Part shown: piece by piece, positions 27,899-35,834 of the stretch
Layout of the letters: each line of letters starts with the position of its first letter
Numbering within the stretch: position 1 is the stretch's first letter
Source of the DNA: Shewanella psychrophila
Lineage (GTDB): Bacteria; Pseudomonadota; Gammaproteobacteria; Enterobacterales; Shewanellaceae
Direction: 5' to 3'
NCBI RefSeq assembly: GCF_002005305.1
Contig: NZ_CP014782.1
Location: 3,596,001-3,660,000 of the forward strand
Length of the DNA stretch: 64,000 nucleotides
Notes under the pieces: model-generated
Told to the model about the DNA's origin: nothing
Databases searched by the model: none
The model's input: the letters and a program-made list of their open reading frames with translations, nothing else
Translations under genes and position numbers: made by a program

Positions 27899-28651
27899 AT
27901 GAACAAGAAATGGCTTTATCTAGCAATGTTAGCGACGCCCCAAGCGGTAGCTGATGACTTAATACACTGGTGGGATGCGAGTGTGACAGCTCTATATGGT
28001 GAGGAGTACGACCTTGCTCCTTCCGATAAACTCACCACCTTTACTTTCGAGACTGCTGGCGGCTGGAAATATGGTGATTGGTTCGCGTTTCAAGATGTAA
28101 CTTACTTCAATGGTTCGAATGTCGACAAAAGCAGTACGACTTATGGTGAGATCTCCACACGCCTCAGCGCAGGGAAAATCTTAGGCAAAGAAATCGGTTT
28201 TGGCCCGGTAACAGATCTTTCATTGGCCATGACCTTCGAGGAAGGCGAAGGACCGGTAAAGAGTTTCTTATACGGCCTAGGCATGGATATAAAAATCCCT
28301 TACTTCACCTACTTTACACTTAACACCTATCGTCGCCATGCTATCAGCAGTGGCAACATCAGCGACGGCTGGCAAGTCACTCCTGCATTTAGAATGGATT
28401 TTCCCGTGGGTAATTCCAATATCGTTTTCGATGGATTCATCGATTGGGTATTCGCTACAGACAACCAAGGTTATGAAGAGAATTTCCACTTCAATCCTCA
28501 ACTAAAATACGATCTCGGTGCGGTCATCTTTGGCGAGCATAAGAAGAATAAGCTCTTTGTCGGTATCGAGTATGATTACTGGCAGAACAAATATGGTGTT
28601 GACGACATAGACCAGAACACCTATTCGGTGATCGCCAAATACCATTTTTAA
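27899..28651 (+). CDS. Tsx-family nucleoside channel (OmpK-like)
   Basis: Outer-membrane beta-barrel of 250 residues with a signal peptide (cleavage probably after ATPQAVA, residue 18). The opening IHWWDASVTALYGEEYDLAP, many aromatic-flanked strands and a C-terminal VIAKYHF are typical of Tsx/OmpK nucleoside-specific channels. It faces udp convergently across 130 bases; a nucleoside channel next to uridine phosphorylase makes physiological sense. A strong terminator follows. A short hairpin sits in its leader. Confidence 0.85.
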   Translation: MNKKWLYLAMLATPQAVADDLIHWWDASVTALYGEEYDLAPSDKLTTFTFETAGGWKYGDWFAFQDVTYFNGSNVDKSSTTYGEISTRLSAGKILGKEIGFGPVTDLSLAMTFEEGEGPVKSFLYGLGMDIKIPYFTYFTLNTYRRHAISSGNISDGWQVTPAFRMDFPVGNSNIVFDGFIDWVFATDNQGYEENFHFNPQLKYDLGAVIFGEHKKNKLFVGIEYDYWQNKYGVDDIDQNTYSVIAKYHF

Positions 28652-28671
28652 TCAAGAGAGCAGTAATAACG

Positions 28672-28696
28672 AAAAGGCGCCCAAAGCGCCTTTTTT
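28672..28696 (+). terminator. Terminator of the Tsx-like gene
   Basis: AAAAGGCGC, loop CCAAA, GCGCCTTTTTT: a GC stem with a T run, 20 bases after the stop. Confidence 0.9.
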
Positions 28697-28780
28697 ACAT
28701 CTGTATCACTGGATTAGTAGCTCAATTAGCTAACATGGAGTTAAACAGAGCTAATTGCAGGGAAGCTCTAATTGATTCTA

Positions 28781-29539
28781 TTAAGCCAGTAATTTTTTCG
28801 CCGCTGCAACAACGATCGAGATGGCACTCACCTCTGTTTTCTTCATCATAGCTTCATCAGGGATCTCCTGCTGAGTACGATTAACGATAACACCCGCAAC
28901 ACAGGCTGCACGCCAACCTTGAGAAGCACACATGGTGAATAGTGTCGATGATTCCATCTCATAGTTCAATACGCCCAAGTCTTGCCACTCTTGCATCGAA
29001 CCTTTAAATTGACGTGTCACACGACCTGAAACCGTATCGTAACGCTCTTGGCCTGGGTAGAAGGTATCAGAAGATGCGGTAATGCCGATATGCGGCTCCA
29101 AGCCAGCTTCGCGACTCGCAGCTACCATGGCGGTAGTACATTCGAAGTTAGCAACGGCAGGAAACTCCATAGGAGCGAAGTGCAAGCTTGCACCATCCAG
29201 ACGGACCGATGCCTGAGTAACAATCACATCGCCAACATTAACCTGAGGCTGAATTGCGCCAGTGGTGCCGACGCGTAAGAAAGTCGTCACACCCAACTGA
29301 GCAAGCTCCTCAACTGCGATAGAGGTAGAAGGTCCACCGATACCCGTTGAACAAATAACCACTGCTTTACCGTCTATATATGCCAGGTAACTAGTATATT
29401 CACGATGGCTGGCTAGAAATGTCGCCCCTTCCATCAATTCGGCAATGCGCTTTACCCGCTCAGGATCTCCTGGCACTATCGCCAAGCTTGCTCCATCTAA
29501 CATTTTTTTAGTTAAGCCTAAATGAAATACATCAGACAT
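28781..29539 (-). CDS. udp: Uridine phosphorylase
   Basis: Cleaves uridine with phosphate to uracil and ribose-1-phosphate in pyrimidine salvage; cytosolic hexamer. The ATG at 29539 (MSDVFHLGLTKKML) gives 252 residues and aligns along its whole length with E. coli Udp (253). Motifs are IVPGDPERVKRIAEL (phosphate site), CSTGIGGPSTSIAVEELA, LRVGTTGAIQP, and the uracil/ribose site NYEMESSTLFTM. Candidate CRP-like sites lie about 80 and 250 bases upstream. Paired convergently with the nucleoside channel. Confidence 0.97.
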   Translation of the reverse strand: MSDVFHLGLTKKMLDGASLAIVPGDPERVKRIAELMEGATFLASHREYTSYLAYIDGKAVVICSTGIGGPSTSIAVEELAQLGVTTFLRVGTTGAIQPQVNVGDVIVTQASVRLDGASLHFAPMEFPAVANFECTTAMVAASREAGLEPHIGITASSDTFYPGQERYDTVSGRVTRQFKGSMQEWQDLGVLNYEMESSTLFTMCASQGWRAACVAGVIVNRTQQEIPDEAMMKKTEVSAISIVVAAAKKLLA

Positions 29540-29612
29540 TGTGAAAACCCCTTTCAATTTTGATTATAAAATTCTTCTAAATTCGACTTTAACCTAGTAT
29601 CGAAGCGGATAA

Positions 29613-29628
29613 GGTTAACTCGATCACA
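29613..29628 (-). promoter_or_regulatory. Candidate CRP site upstream of udp
   Basis: On the minus strand TGTGATCGAGTTAACC matches 12 of 16 positions of TGTGATCTAGATCACA with a perfect left half, about 75-90 bases before the udp start. CRP controls udp in E. coli; here it is an inference from one site. Confidence 0.4.
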
Positions 29629-29781
29629 CTTTTTCTGGCAACAGGTAAATATTTTGATGTAAGCCAGTTACAGAAAAGGTTCTTTGGTCTCTCGAGTCTA
29701 AATAGCATAGATGCCTATAAAACTCAGTAATATAGGCACACTTGCAGAGGCCTGTTGCTCAAATTAACGAATGTCAATCTA

Positions 29782-29797
29782 GTTGACTCAGATCACA
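29782..29797 (+). promoter_or_regulatory. Candidate CRP half-site region between udp and the DUF465 gene
   Basis: GTTGA-CTCAGA-TCACA has a perfect right half (TCACA) and a 3/5 left half, 70 bases before the DUF465 start. Weak. Apart from these two sites the 29540-29867 gap shows nothing. Confidence 0.25.
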
Positions 29798-29867
29798 TTC
29801 ATCGCTAAAAAACTGAGCTAATTTAAACTTGAACTAGGGGAAAAAAACAACAGAAAGGATATAAACT

Positions 29868-30080
29868 ATGTTTCCGGAATACAGAGAACTAATCACTGAA
29901 CTTAAGAGCAATGATGCCCACTTTCTAAAGGCCTTTAACAAACACAATGCGCTAGATCATCAGATAAAAGAACTGGAACAGCACAGCGCCTGCGATTCAA
30001 ATAATCAGCTCCATGAATTAAAAAAGAGAAAACTTCATCTTAAAGAAGAAATATTCTCAATCCTGAAAAAATCTGGGTAA
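29868..30080 (+). CDS. DUF465 / YdcH-family small protein
   Basis: A 70-residue, highly charged helical protein. The sequence MFPEYRELITELKSNDAHFL and the ending KKRKLHLKEEIFSILKKSG are characteristic of the DUF465 (YdcH) family, which probably forms a helical hairpin. Its role is unknown. A GAAAGGA site precedes the start and a good terminator follows, so it appears to be a single-gene unit. Confidence 0.88.
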   Translation: MFPEYRELITELKSNDAHFLKAFNKHNALDHQIKELEQHSACDSNNQLHELKKRKLHLKEEIFSILKKSG

Positions 30081-30099
30081 TATAAGAATCTTCGCTAAC

Positions 30100-30128
30100 A
30101 ATGGGCCCTAAGCGCCCATTTTATTTTT
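30100..30128 (+). terminator. Terminator of the DUF465 gene
   Basis: AATGGGC and GCCCATT pair around a 7-base loop (30100-30120), followed by TTTATTTTT. Confidence 0.85.
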
Positions 30129-30198
30129 CATCTATTTTATTCGGCATGCGAATAAAATAGCGGCCATCACTGCAATTATCATAACGGCCCCCCAGAGA

Positions 30199-30663
30199 TT
30201 ACTTCAACGCTTTGAGTAAGGCTTCACTCGAATCAAAAATTACCACATCGACTATTTTAAGCTTATCTAACCTGATCAATGTCGCTTTATCTTTCTCACC
30301 AGGTAGCACTTTAGTCACATCCCCTTCCCTATCAAGCCCCATGGAAAAAGGCAGATCTTTCATCTGAGGAATAGCCACGAATTTAGCAATAAGTGAGGGC
30401 ATACCGCTGATATCTGCCACATACACTAAGTTATCAAGGCCTTGTTGGTTATCGGCCTGAAGCTTTTCAAGCGCTTCTTTGATGATATCGCCACCTTTCA
30501 TATTACGGCTAAATAACAAGACTTCAGTAGCAGATGTTACAGTCACTTCGTGTTCAAATTGATCTTGTAGTACGATTGGTGCAACAAGTGCCCCCTCGGT
30601 GTAAACAGATGCCTGAACAAAGCCTACAAACAAGGTGCAGATGGCAAAAATAAACGCTCTCAT
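30199..30663 (-). CDS. Periplasmic protein, possibly thioredoxin-fold without CxxC
   Basis: A 154-residue exported protein with a signal peptide (cleaved probably after VGFVQA, residue 18). The order of segments (VLQDQFEHEVTVTSATEVLLFSR, then LVYVADISGMPS, then FSMGLDREG and a terminal helix) resembles thioredoxin-like domains, but no cysteine pair is present, so no redox activity is expected. Homologues of this type occur in Shewanella without known function. It is convergent with the DUF465 gene. Confidence 0.65.
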   Translation of the reverse strand: MRAFIFAICTLFVGFVQASVYTEGALVAPIVLQDQFEHEVTVTSATEVLLFSRNMKGGDIIKEALEKLQADNQQGLDNLVYVADISGMPSLIAKFVAIPQMKDLPFSMGLDREGDVTKVLPGEKDKATLIRLDKLKIVDVVIFDSSEALLKALK

Positions 30664-30896
30664 TATTTAGATCCTAGATTAAGTCATATGAGACAACAGA
30701 ATATCCTATCCCTAATCTTGTCAGTGTAACCTTAGCGCCAATTCATGATCTTGTTCACGTTGAATCTCAAGTTGCAGAATATGCCCACTAGAGTCCCAGC
30801 AAATTACTTACAATATAAGTACAAATATCAACAAATTTGGGTAACATGATCATCCAGCCTCAGCATCTAGCTTTGCAGTTATTTAAAGGACAAGTT

Positions 30897-31730
30897 ATGA
30901 AGGAAGATCATCTGCAACAGGAAATTCAGCAACTACAAAATGTATATTCGCTGATCACCGAATTTTTAGTTCAATACAGTTTCCGCCTCGTCGGTGCACT
31001 CTTCATCTTCTTAATAGGTCTCTGGCTCGCCGCCAAAGTCTCAAACCTTGTCACCAGACAATTTGAAAAACACAACATAGATATCACCCTCAGCAGTTTC
31101 GTCAGTAACTTGGTGCGTATACTGATTATCATCATGGTAGCTATCATCTCCTTAGGAAAATTGGGGATAAGTATCACACCTATGGTTGCAGCGATAGGTG
31201 CCGCTTCTCTAGGGGCTGGTTTGGCAATACAAGGCATGCTGTCTAACTACGCGGCAGGTATCACCATCATAGTGACCAGACCTTTTGTGGTAGGCAATAC
31301 CATCACAGTGAAAGAAGTGACGGGTGTAGTCAAAGATATCTTCCTTGGGATGACGGTGCTAACTAATGAAGAGGGAGAGCAGATAAATATACCCAACAAA
31401 CATATAGTCGGCGAGATACTGCATAACTCCTTTGCCAACAAGTTGGTCGAAACTCAATTCAATATCAGTTATAAATCCGATCCAGAGCAAGTCACTGCAC
31501 TGGCTAAAGAGATCTTAGCCGCAAGCCCTAATGTATATCAGGATAAGGGGGCTCATGTGGGTATCAATGGATTCAACAGTATAGGTATCGAAATAGGCAT
31601 ACGATACTGGGTGCCAACACAGACCTATTATCAAGATAAGTACCAAACCAATTTGGCTATATATAAGTCACTGAACACAGCTGGTATTGAAATCCCATGC
31701 CCGGTACGAGAAGTACACATAGAAAAGTAG
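30897..31730 (+). CDS. Small-conductance mechanosensitive channel, MscS family
   Basis: A 277-residue membrane channel for release of solutes on hypo-osmotic shock. The ATG at 30897 follows AAAGGAC and begins MKEDHLQQEIQQLQNVYSLI; an upstream ATG at 30846 lacks a site. Three membrane helices are followed by the Gly/Ala-rich pore helix (AAIGAASLGAGLAIQGMLSN), then the beta and alpha/beta cytosolic domains (RPFVVGNTITV, INIPNKHIVGEILHN) ending PCPVREVHIEK. The length is close to E. coli MscS (286). A diverged copy of its last about 70 bases follows immediately. Confidence 0.93.
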   Translation: MKEDHLQQEIQQLQNVYSLITEFLVQYSFRLVGALFIFLIGLWLAAKVSNLVTRQFEKHNIDITLSSFVSNLVRILIIIMVAIISLGKLGISITPMVAAIGAASLGAGLAIQGMLSNYAAGITIIVTRPFVVGNTITVKEVTGVVKDIFLGMTVLTNEEGEQINIPNKHIVGEILHNSFANKLVETQFNISYKSDPEQVTALAKEILAASPNVYQDKGAHVGINGFNSIGIEIGIRYWVPTQTYYQDKYQTNLAIYKSLNTAGIEIPCPVREVHIEK

Positions 31731-31800
31731 CTATATATAAGGCAGTAAATGCAGCAGGCATTGAAACTCCATGGCCGGTACGAGAAGTTTACATAGAAGT
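31730..31800 (+). repeat. Diverged tandem copy of the mscS 3' end
   Basis: The segment from 31730 repeats 31656-31724 at an offset of 74 bases with no gaps and roughly 80-85% identity. The parental end reads AIYKSLNTAGIEIPCPVREV and the copy would read AIYKAVNAAGIETPWPVREV. The differences look like those between two functional homologues rather than random decay. No start or remaining upstream part of a second channel gene is present. Confidence 0.85.
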
Positions 31801-32196
31801 TCATAGATGCAATTTTGAGCCAGCATCTACCCAGAACACCACACAGGTTAATTTGTTTTCCTTATTAATATTAAATTCAGACTTGATATTAATAAGGAGG
31901 GAAATATTACTAGAATGTATCCAAAACAAACGAACCCACATAAAAGCCAGCCAAATCAACAACCTAAGCAGAGGCTGCGCGCTCCCACCTTCTATTACAT
32001 AAAATAAATAACTCAATGCCCCCCCTCCAAACTTAATTTAATCTTAAGCCAGATAAGGGTTTGAACCTAGGTATTACAAATTCGAATAATCATTATAAGA
32101 TATACTCTATCGATCAAATCTGCTTTTTCCCTCAAAATGCGTCCCATACAAACAAAACACATAATGATTTTGAAATTTCCATTAGGGAGCACAAAG
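31801..32196. other. mscS-ompA intergenic region with long AT hairpin
   Basis: CCTTATTAATAT (31860-31871) and ATATTAATAAGG (31886-31897) form a perfect 12-base inverted repeat around a 14-base loop; there is no T run, so its role is unclear. The ompA promoter must lie in the rest of this gap; no clear box was identified. Confidence 0.5.
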
Positions 32197-33213
32197 ATGA
32201 AAAAATCACTACTAGCTATCGCACTGATGAGCGTTTTCTCATATGCAAACGCAGCAGATGTCGACAACACTTGGTACATAGGTGCCGGCGCAGGCCAGAG
32301 TAACTTCGAAGGTGTTGATGTAACAGGCGATTACCTAAGCGACGACAGCGACCTAGCTTGGAACGCTATCGTAGGTTACCAGCTAAACAAATACTTCGCC
32401 GTCGAAGCTGGCTGGCAAGATCTGGGTACTCTTGATGATGCTCACATGCGTACCGACAATGGCCAAAACATCGAAGTCGACGGTTTCACACTAGGCTTAG
32501 TTGGCACACTTCCACTTAATGAGAAGTGGTTCCTAACGGGTGAAGCGGGTGCTTATCAATACCACATCGCTCATCAAATGACTGCCGACCAATACGTCAG
32601 TGATACTGATACCGCAGCCTACTTCGGTGCAGGTGTTGGCTACAACATCACTGACTCATTGGCTATATCAGCTAAATACCGCCGTTTCGCAGGTATCGAT
32701 GAGAACGCTTGGAACACAGCAAATATGGATGCACAAACTGTAGGCATTCAGATGACTTACCGTTTCGGTGTTACTCCAACACAGACTGCTGCCGTACTAC
32801 CTGCAGTGATCAAAGAGACTAAGCCTGCACCGCGTCCGGAGCCTGTTTACGAGACTAAAGTTGAGAAAAACAGTGTAGCCGTACTTTTTGGTTTTGATTC
32901 GTCAGAACTAAGCAGCACAGCTCAAGCGAAACTTGACGAAGTCGTTCGTATCTCTAAGAAAAATGACAGCGATGCCATCATGCTTATCGGTCAAGCCGAT
33001 AACCAAGGCGATGCAAGCTACAACCAAAAGCTTTCTGAAGCGCGTGTACAGCATGTTGAAGACTACCTGACTTCTCATGGCGTTGAAGTTAAGCAGCTAG
33101 ATCATCAAGCATCTGGCGAGAAAAATGCTCACGCTAACTCGACTCAAGAGCGAGCTCTAGAACGTCGCGTAATCATCACTCTAACCAGTGAAAGCCAAGT
33201 TATTGCATCTTAG
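32197..33213 (+). CDS. ompA: OmpA-family outer-membrane protein
   Basis: A 338-residue protein: signal peptide (MKKSLLAIALMSVFSYANA), an eight-stranded beta-barrel domain (about 20-195, YIGAGAGQSNFEGVDVTGDY), a Pro-rich linker (KETKPAPRPEPVYETK) and a C-terminal OmpA/MotB domain that binds peptidoglycan (VLFGFDSSELSSTAQAKLDE, GQADNQGDASYNQKLSEARV, ERRVIITL). The ATG at 32197 begins the signal peptide and follows AGGGAG; earlier in-frame ATGs (32137, 32164) are unlikely. Highly expressed structural porin-like protein; codon choice looks strong. Followed by a hairpin and a CsrB-like RNA gene. Confidence 0.94.
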   Translation: MKKSLLAIALMSVFSYANAADVDNTWYIGAGAGQSNFEGVDVTGDYLSDDSDLAWNAIVGYQLNKYFAVEAGWQDLGTLDDAHMRTDNGQNIEVDGFTLGLVGTLPLNEKWFLTGEAGAYQYHIAHQMTADQYVSDTDTAAYFGAGVGYNITDSLAISAKYRRFAGIDENAWNTANMDAQTVGIQMTYRFGVTPTQTAAVLPAVIKETKPAPRPEPVYETKVEKNSVAVLFGFDSSELSSTAQAKLDEVVRISKKNDSDAIMLIGQADNQGDASYNQKLSEARVQHVEDYLTSHGVEVKQLDHQASGEKNAHANSTQERALERRVIITLTSESQVIAS

Positions 33214-33232
33214 ACTTGAGATGTAACTCTGG

Positions 33233-33249
33233 AGGCCAAGGATAGGCCT
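33233..33249 (+). terminator. Hairpin after ompA with a GGA loop
   Basis: AGGCC-AAGGATA-GGCCT, 20 bases after the ompA stop. It closely resembles the terminator of the following RNA (AAGGCC-AAGGAT-GGCCTT) but has only a short TTTA tail. It may terminate or protect ompA mRNA, or bind CsrA. Confidence 0.5.
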
Positions 33250-33316
33250 TTAGTGTGTTAGCGCGCGAATTTGTCAGAACATATGGACCCGACCACTCTA
33301 GGATTGAGTATCTGAC

Positions 33317-33817
33317 TATAGAAAGGATTCATTATCTCTGGAAAGGAAATACCAGAGGCTAGGCAGGAAGCTAGTGCACAGGATGTGTAAACCAAAAGCA
33401 GATGGAACAAGCTATCACAGGGACGTATTACTTCATTAATGCAGGATGCATCCAGGACCCGGACGTACTGGTTTGAAGTGAAATTGATATGAACGATGAA
33501 TTTGTACCAGATATGGATAACACTGTTTAATCAGGCGGGATGCCTGAGCCCAGGTAAAGGATACTTAGGCAATTAAACAAGATGGAACTTTTAAAAGGAT
33601 TTAGGCTAAAAGGAAACAGCGCTCTCGCGAGTTCAGGTACAGAAAAGGACGACATATACTCGAGTATATGTACAGCGAAAACAGAAGGCGGACGCCTCTG
33701 CTGATATCGCTAAAGGAGATATCACTCTTTGAGTGAACAACTAATTTATCCCTCTTAATCAATAGTCTTGGTTAAGAAGCAAGTTTGTGACCCCTAAGGC
33801 CAAGGATGGCCTTTTTT
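33317..33817 (+). ncRNA. csrB: CsrB-like CsrA-sequestering RNA
   Basis: No long frame exists here. The plus strand carries about 20 GGA triplets in 500 bases, several times chance expectation, most in hairpin loops. Clear cases: CTCTGG-loop-CCAGAG with AAGGA (33336-33357), GCAGGAAGC (33363-33371), CACAGGATGTG (33377-33387), TGCAGGATGCA (33440-33450), CAGGCGGGATGCCTG (33532-33546), GGTAAAGGATACT (33553-33565), AAGGCGGACGCCT (33685-33697), GATATC-GCTAAAGGA-GATATC (33703-33723), and the terminator AAGGCC-AAGGAT-GGCCTT with six T (33796-33817). This is the hallmark of CsrB/RsmZ RNAs, which titrate CsrA under GacA/UvrY control. The 5' end is a guess from TATAGA at 33317; no UvrY box was identified. 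Confidence 0.82.
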
Positions 33818-33894
33818 CACGTCTTATATCTATGCTGAAAGCAACTTTTCATCTATAGTCAAACAGTTATGAGATCATACCTTAGAGCTGCTGG

Positions 33895-34854
33895 ATGCCA
33901 TTAAAAAGAAACTTCGATCTACTTAAAGAATGTGACCTAAACCTACTGATCGCCTTATCTGTGCTACTAAAAGAAGCACATGTAACCAATGCAGCAAAGG
34001 AACTTGGGTTATCTCAATCGGCCATGAGTCAGGTACTAAAACGCCTAAGATTAATGTTCGAAGATCCTCTATTGGTGAAAGGCCACAATGGCATGACACT
34101 CACCAACAAGGCTACAGCTATAGAGCAAGATCTCAAACCTTTACTCAATCGAGTCATTAGCATGCTTGAGGGAGATGAATTCGATCCAGCCACAGCACAG
34201 GGTCGAATCAGAGTCATGATGAATGACGTTATCGCTCAAGTCTGTATCGCTCGTATAATTAAAGACTTGGACAAATATGCTCCGGGCATCGAGCTTGAAT
34301 ATGTCACCCAAAAAACCCAAGGCTTTAAAATGCTCAGACGAGGGCACATAGATCTTATTGTCGGTTTCTATGACAATGTACCTAAACCCATAAAGAGCCA
34401 AGTTATTGCTCAATATCCCTGGCAGATGGTAACACTAGATAAGACCGCAGCTAGGTATAATGAAGGTTTACATCAAGATGACAACATCAACGATGATAGT
34501 CCATTTCAGCTTCTGAGATACTTGTATCAAGAACATAATCAGATCCATGTCATCAATGCGTTGAAGACCATCAACGCCGAAGATGCCTCATACTCACTAT
34601 CATCGGGCTCTTTAAGTACTATGATACAAGCCTTGACCGCACCTAACACTGCGACCTTAGTCCCCCACTTTTCTACTGGTGTGCTAAAGGGCCGAAACAC
34701 AGAAGATTTTATCTGGCTCGGAGAGCCTATCGAATTGGAACTTAAAGTGTGTTGGAACATGCAACACCGAAATAGTAAATTGCAGAAATGGTTTAGAAAG
34801 CTTATTTCATCAATTCTTGTTGAACAGTTAACCGATAAAGATGTCACTAAATGA
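33895..34854 (+). CDS. LysR-family transcriptional regulator
   Basis: A 319-residue LysR protein of the NodD-like branch. The winged helix-turn-helix is at about 15-75 (DLNLLIALSVLLKEAHVTNAA, LGLSQSAMSQVLKRLR, MFEDPLLVKG), followed by a substrate-binding domain. Its stop overlaps the start of a second LysR gene (ATGA at 34851-34854). The two share organisation but not close sequence identity. Ligand and targets unknown; no divergent target gene is adjacent, since the CsrB-like RNA lies upstream. Confidence 0.85.
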   Translation: MPLKRNFDLLKECDLNLLIALSVLLKEAHVTNAAKELGLSQSAMSQVLKRLRLMFEDPLLVKGHNGMTLTNKATAIEQDLKPLLNRVISMLEGDEFDPATAQGRIRVMMNDVIAQVCIARIIKDLDKYAPGIELEYVTQKTQGFKMLRRGHIDLIVGFYDNVPKPIKSQVIAQYPWQMVTLDKTAARYNEGLHQDDNINDDSPFQLLRYLYQEHNQIHVINALKTINAEDASYSLSSGSLSTMIQALTAPNTATLVPHFSTGVLKGRNTEDFIWLGEPIELELKVCWNMQHRNSKLQKWFRKLISSILVEQLTDKDVTK

Positions 34855-35834
34855 ACCACTCGGATCTAAAAATAATTCAGCGCTGCGATCTTAATTTACT
34901 GCTGAGCCTGACAGTATTAATCGAGGAACAGAGTGTTTCTAAGAGTGCCGAGCGCCTCGATATCTCCCAGCCCGCCATGAGCCAAAATTTAAAGAAGCTG
35001 CGAAATTTATTCGATGAGCCTTTATTTATCAAGCATGGTCAAGGTATTAAAGCGACGGAGAAGGCCCTAGCTTTATTACCCAATCTGCTGGAATGGCTGG
35101 AAATGAGCAGTCGGTTAATTTTACAGAAAACCTTCGATCCTCAAGAGGTGCACGGTGTCATTCGAATCGCATTTATCGATAGCATGACTTCTGAAATAGT
35201 TCCTCAGATACTCGAGATGGTGATGCAGGCGGCACCTAACGTCGAGTTAGAATTCTTACATCAGCCAAAAGACATGTTTTCCATGTTAGAGTCCGGAGAA
35301 GTTGACCTCTGCGCTGGGGGGAAAGTCGCACCACCAGCAAACATATACGGCCGTCATATCAGCAGAGAAAAATATTGTATCGCCTCTAGTTTAGACCATC
35401 CCATCAATCAGCTGAACAAACCTAGCCTAGAAGACATATTCAGCTTCGACACTGCCGAATATTCGACCTCCAGTGCAGCTGAGACACATATCAATCAGCT
35501 AGTGCAGGCTCATAACCTGACCCGTAAGGTCAGTTTCTCCAGTAGCTCTATGTTGGTGCTAAGAAATGGGTTACTGGCGGGAAAACATATCGCTTTTCTT
35601 TCCGATACCATCATCCATAATGCACATTGGCAAGATAAACTGGCCTTCATTCACCATGAACAGCTGCCAGTTATTGAGAGCGCCTTATATTGGCATGCAA
35701 GAGTTCATAAAGACCCACTCATCCAATGGTTTAAAGATTACTGCCTAACCATCACCGACTCACTCAGGTTGAGCCGTAGCCTCAGAAACTTACCTGGAAA
35801 CCCACAAATAGGATCGTACAACAGCCCTAGCTAG
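34851..35834 (+). CDS. LysR-family transcriptional regulator, coupled second copy
   Basis: A 327-residue LysR protein with N-terminal helix-turn-helix (RLDISQPAMSQNLKKLRNLFDEPLFIK) and a substrate-binding domain. Translationally coupled to the preceding LysR gene by a 4-base overlap, implying equal amounts and perhaps hetero-oligomers. Its 3' end overlaps the end of the convergent radical SAM gene by 4 bases. Function unknown. Confidence 0.85.
   Translation: MNHSDLKIIQRCDLNLLLSLTVLIEEQSVSKSAERLDISQPAMSQNLKKLRNLFDEPLFIKHGQGIKATEKALALLPNLLEWLEMSSRLILQKTFDPQEVHGVIRIAFIDSMTSEIVPQILEMVMQAAPNVELEFLHQPKDMFSMLESGEVDLCAGGKVAPPANIYGRHISREKYCIASSLDHPINQLNKPSLEDIFSFDTAEYSTSSAAETHINQLVQAHNLTRKVSFSSSSMLVLRNGLLAGKHIAFLSDTIIHNAHWQDKLAFIHHEQLPVIESALYWHARVHKDPLIQWFKDYCLTITDSLRLSRSLRNLPGNPQIGSYNSPS

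Noticed and set aside
31697..32002. 101-codon frame starting in the mscS end
   Set aside because: It starts inside mscS out of frame and contains the duplicated tail followed by low-complexity coding; treated as a remnant repeat.
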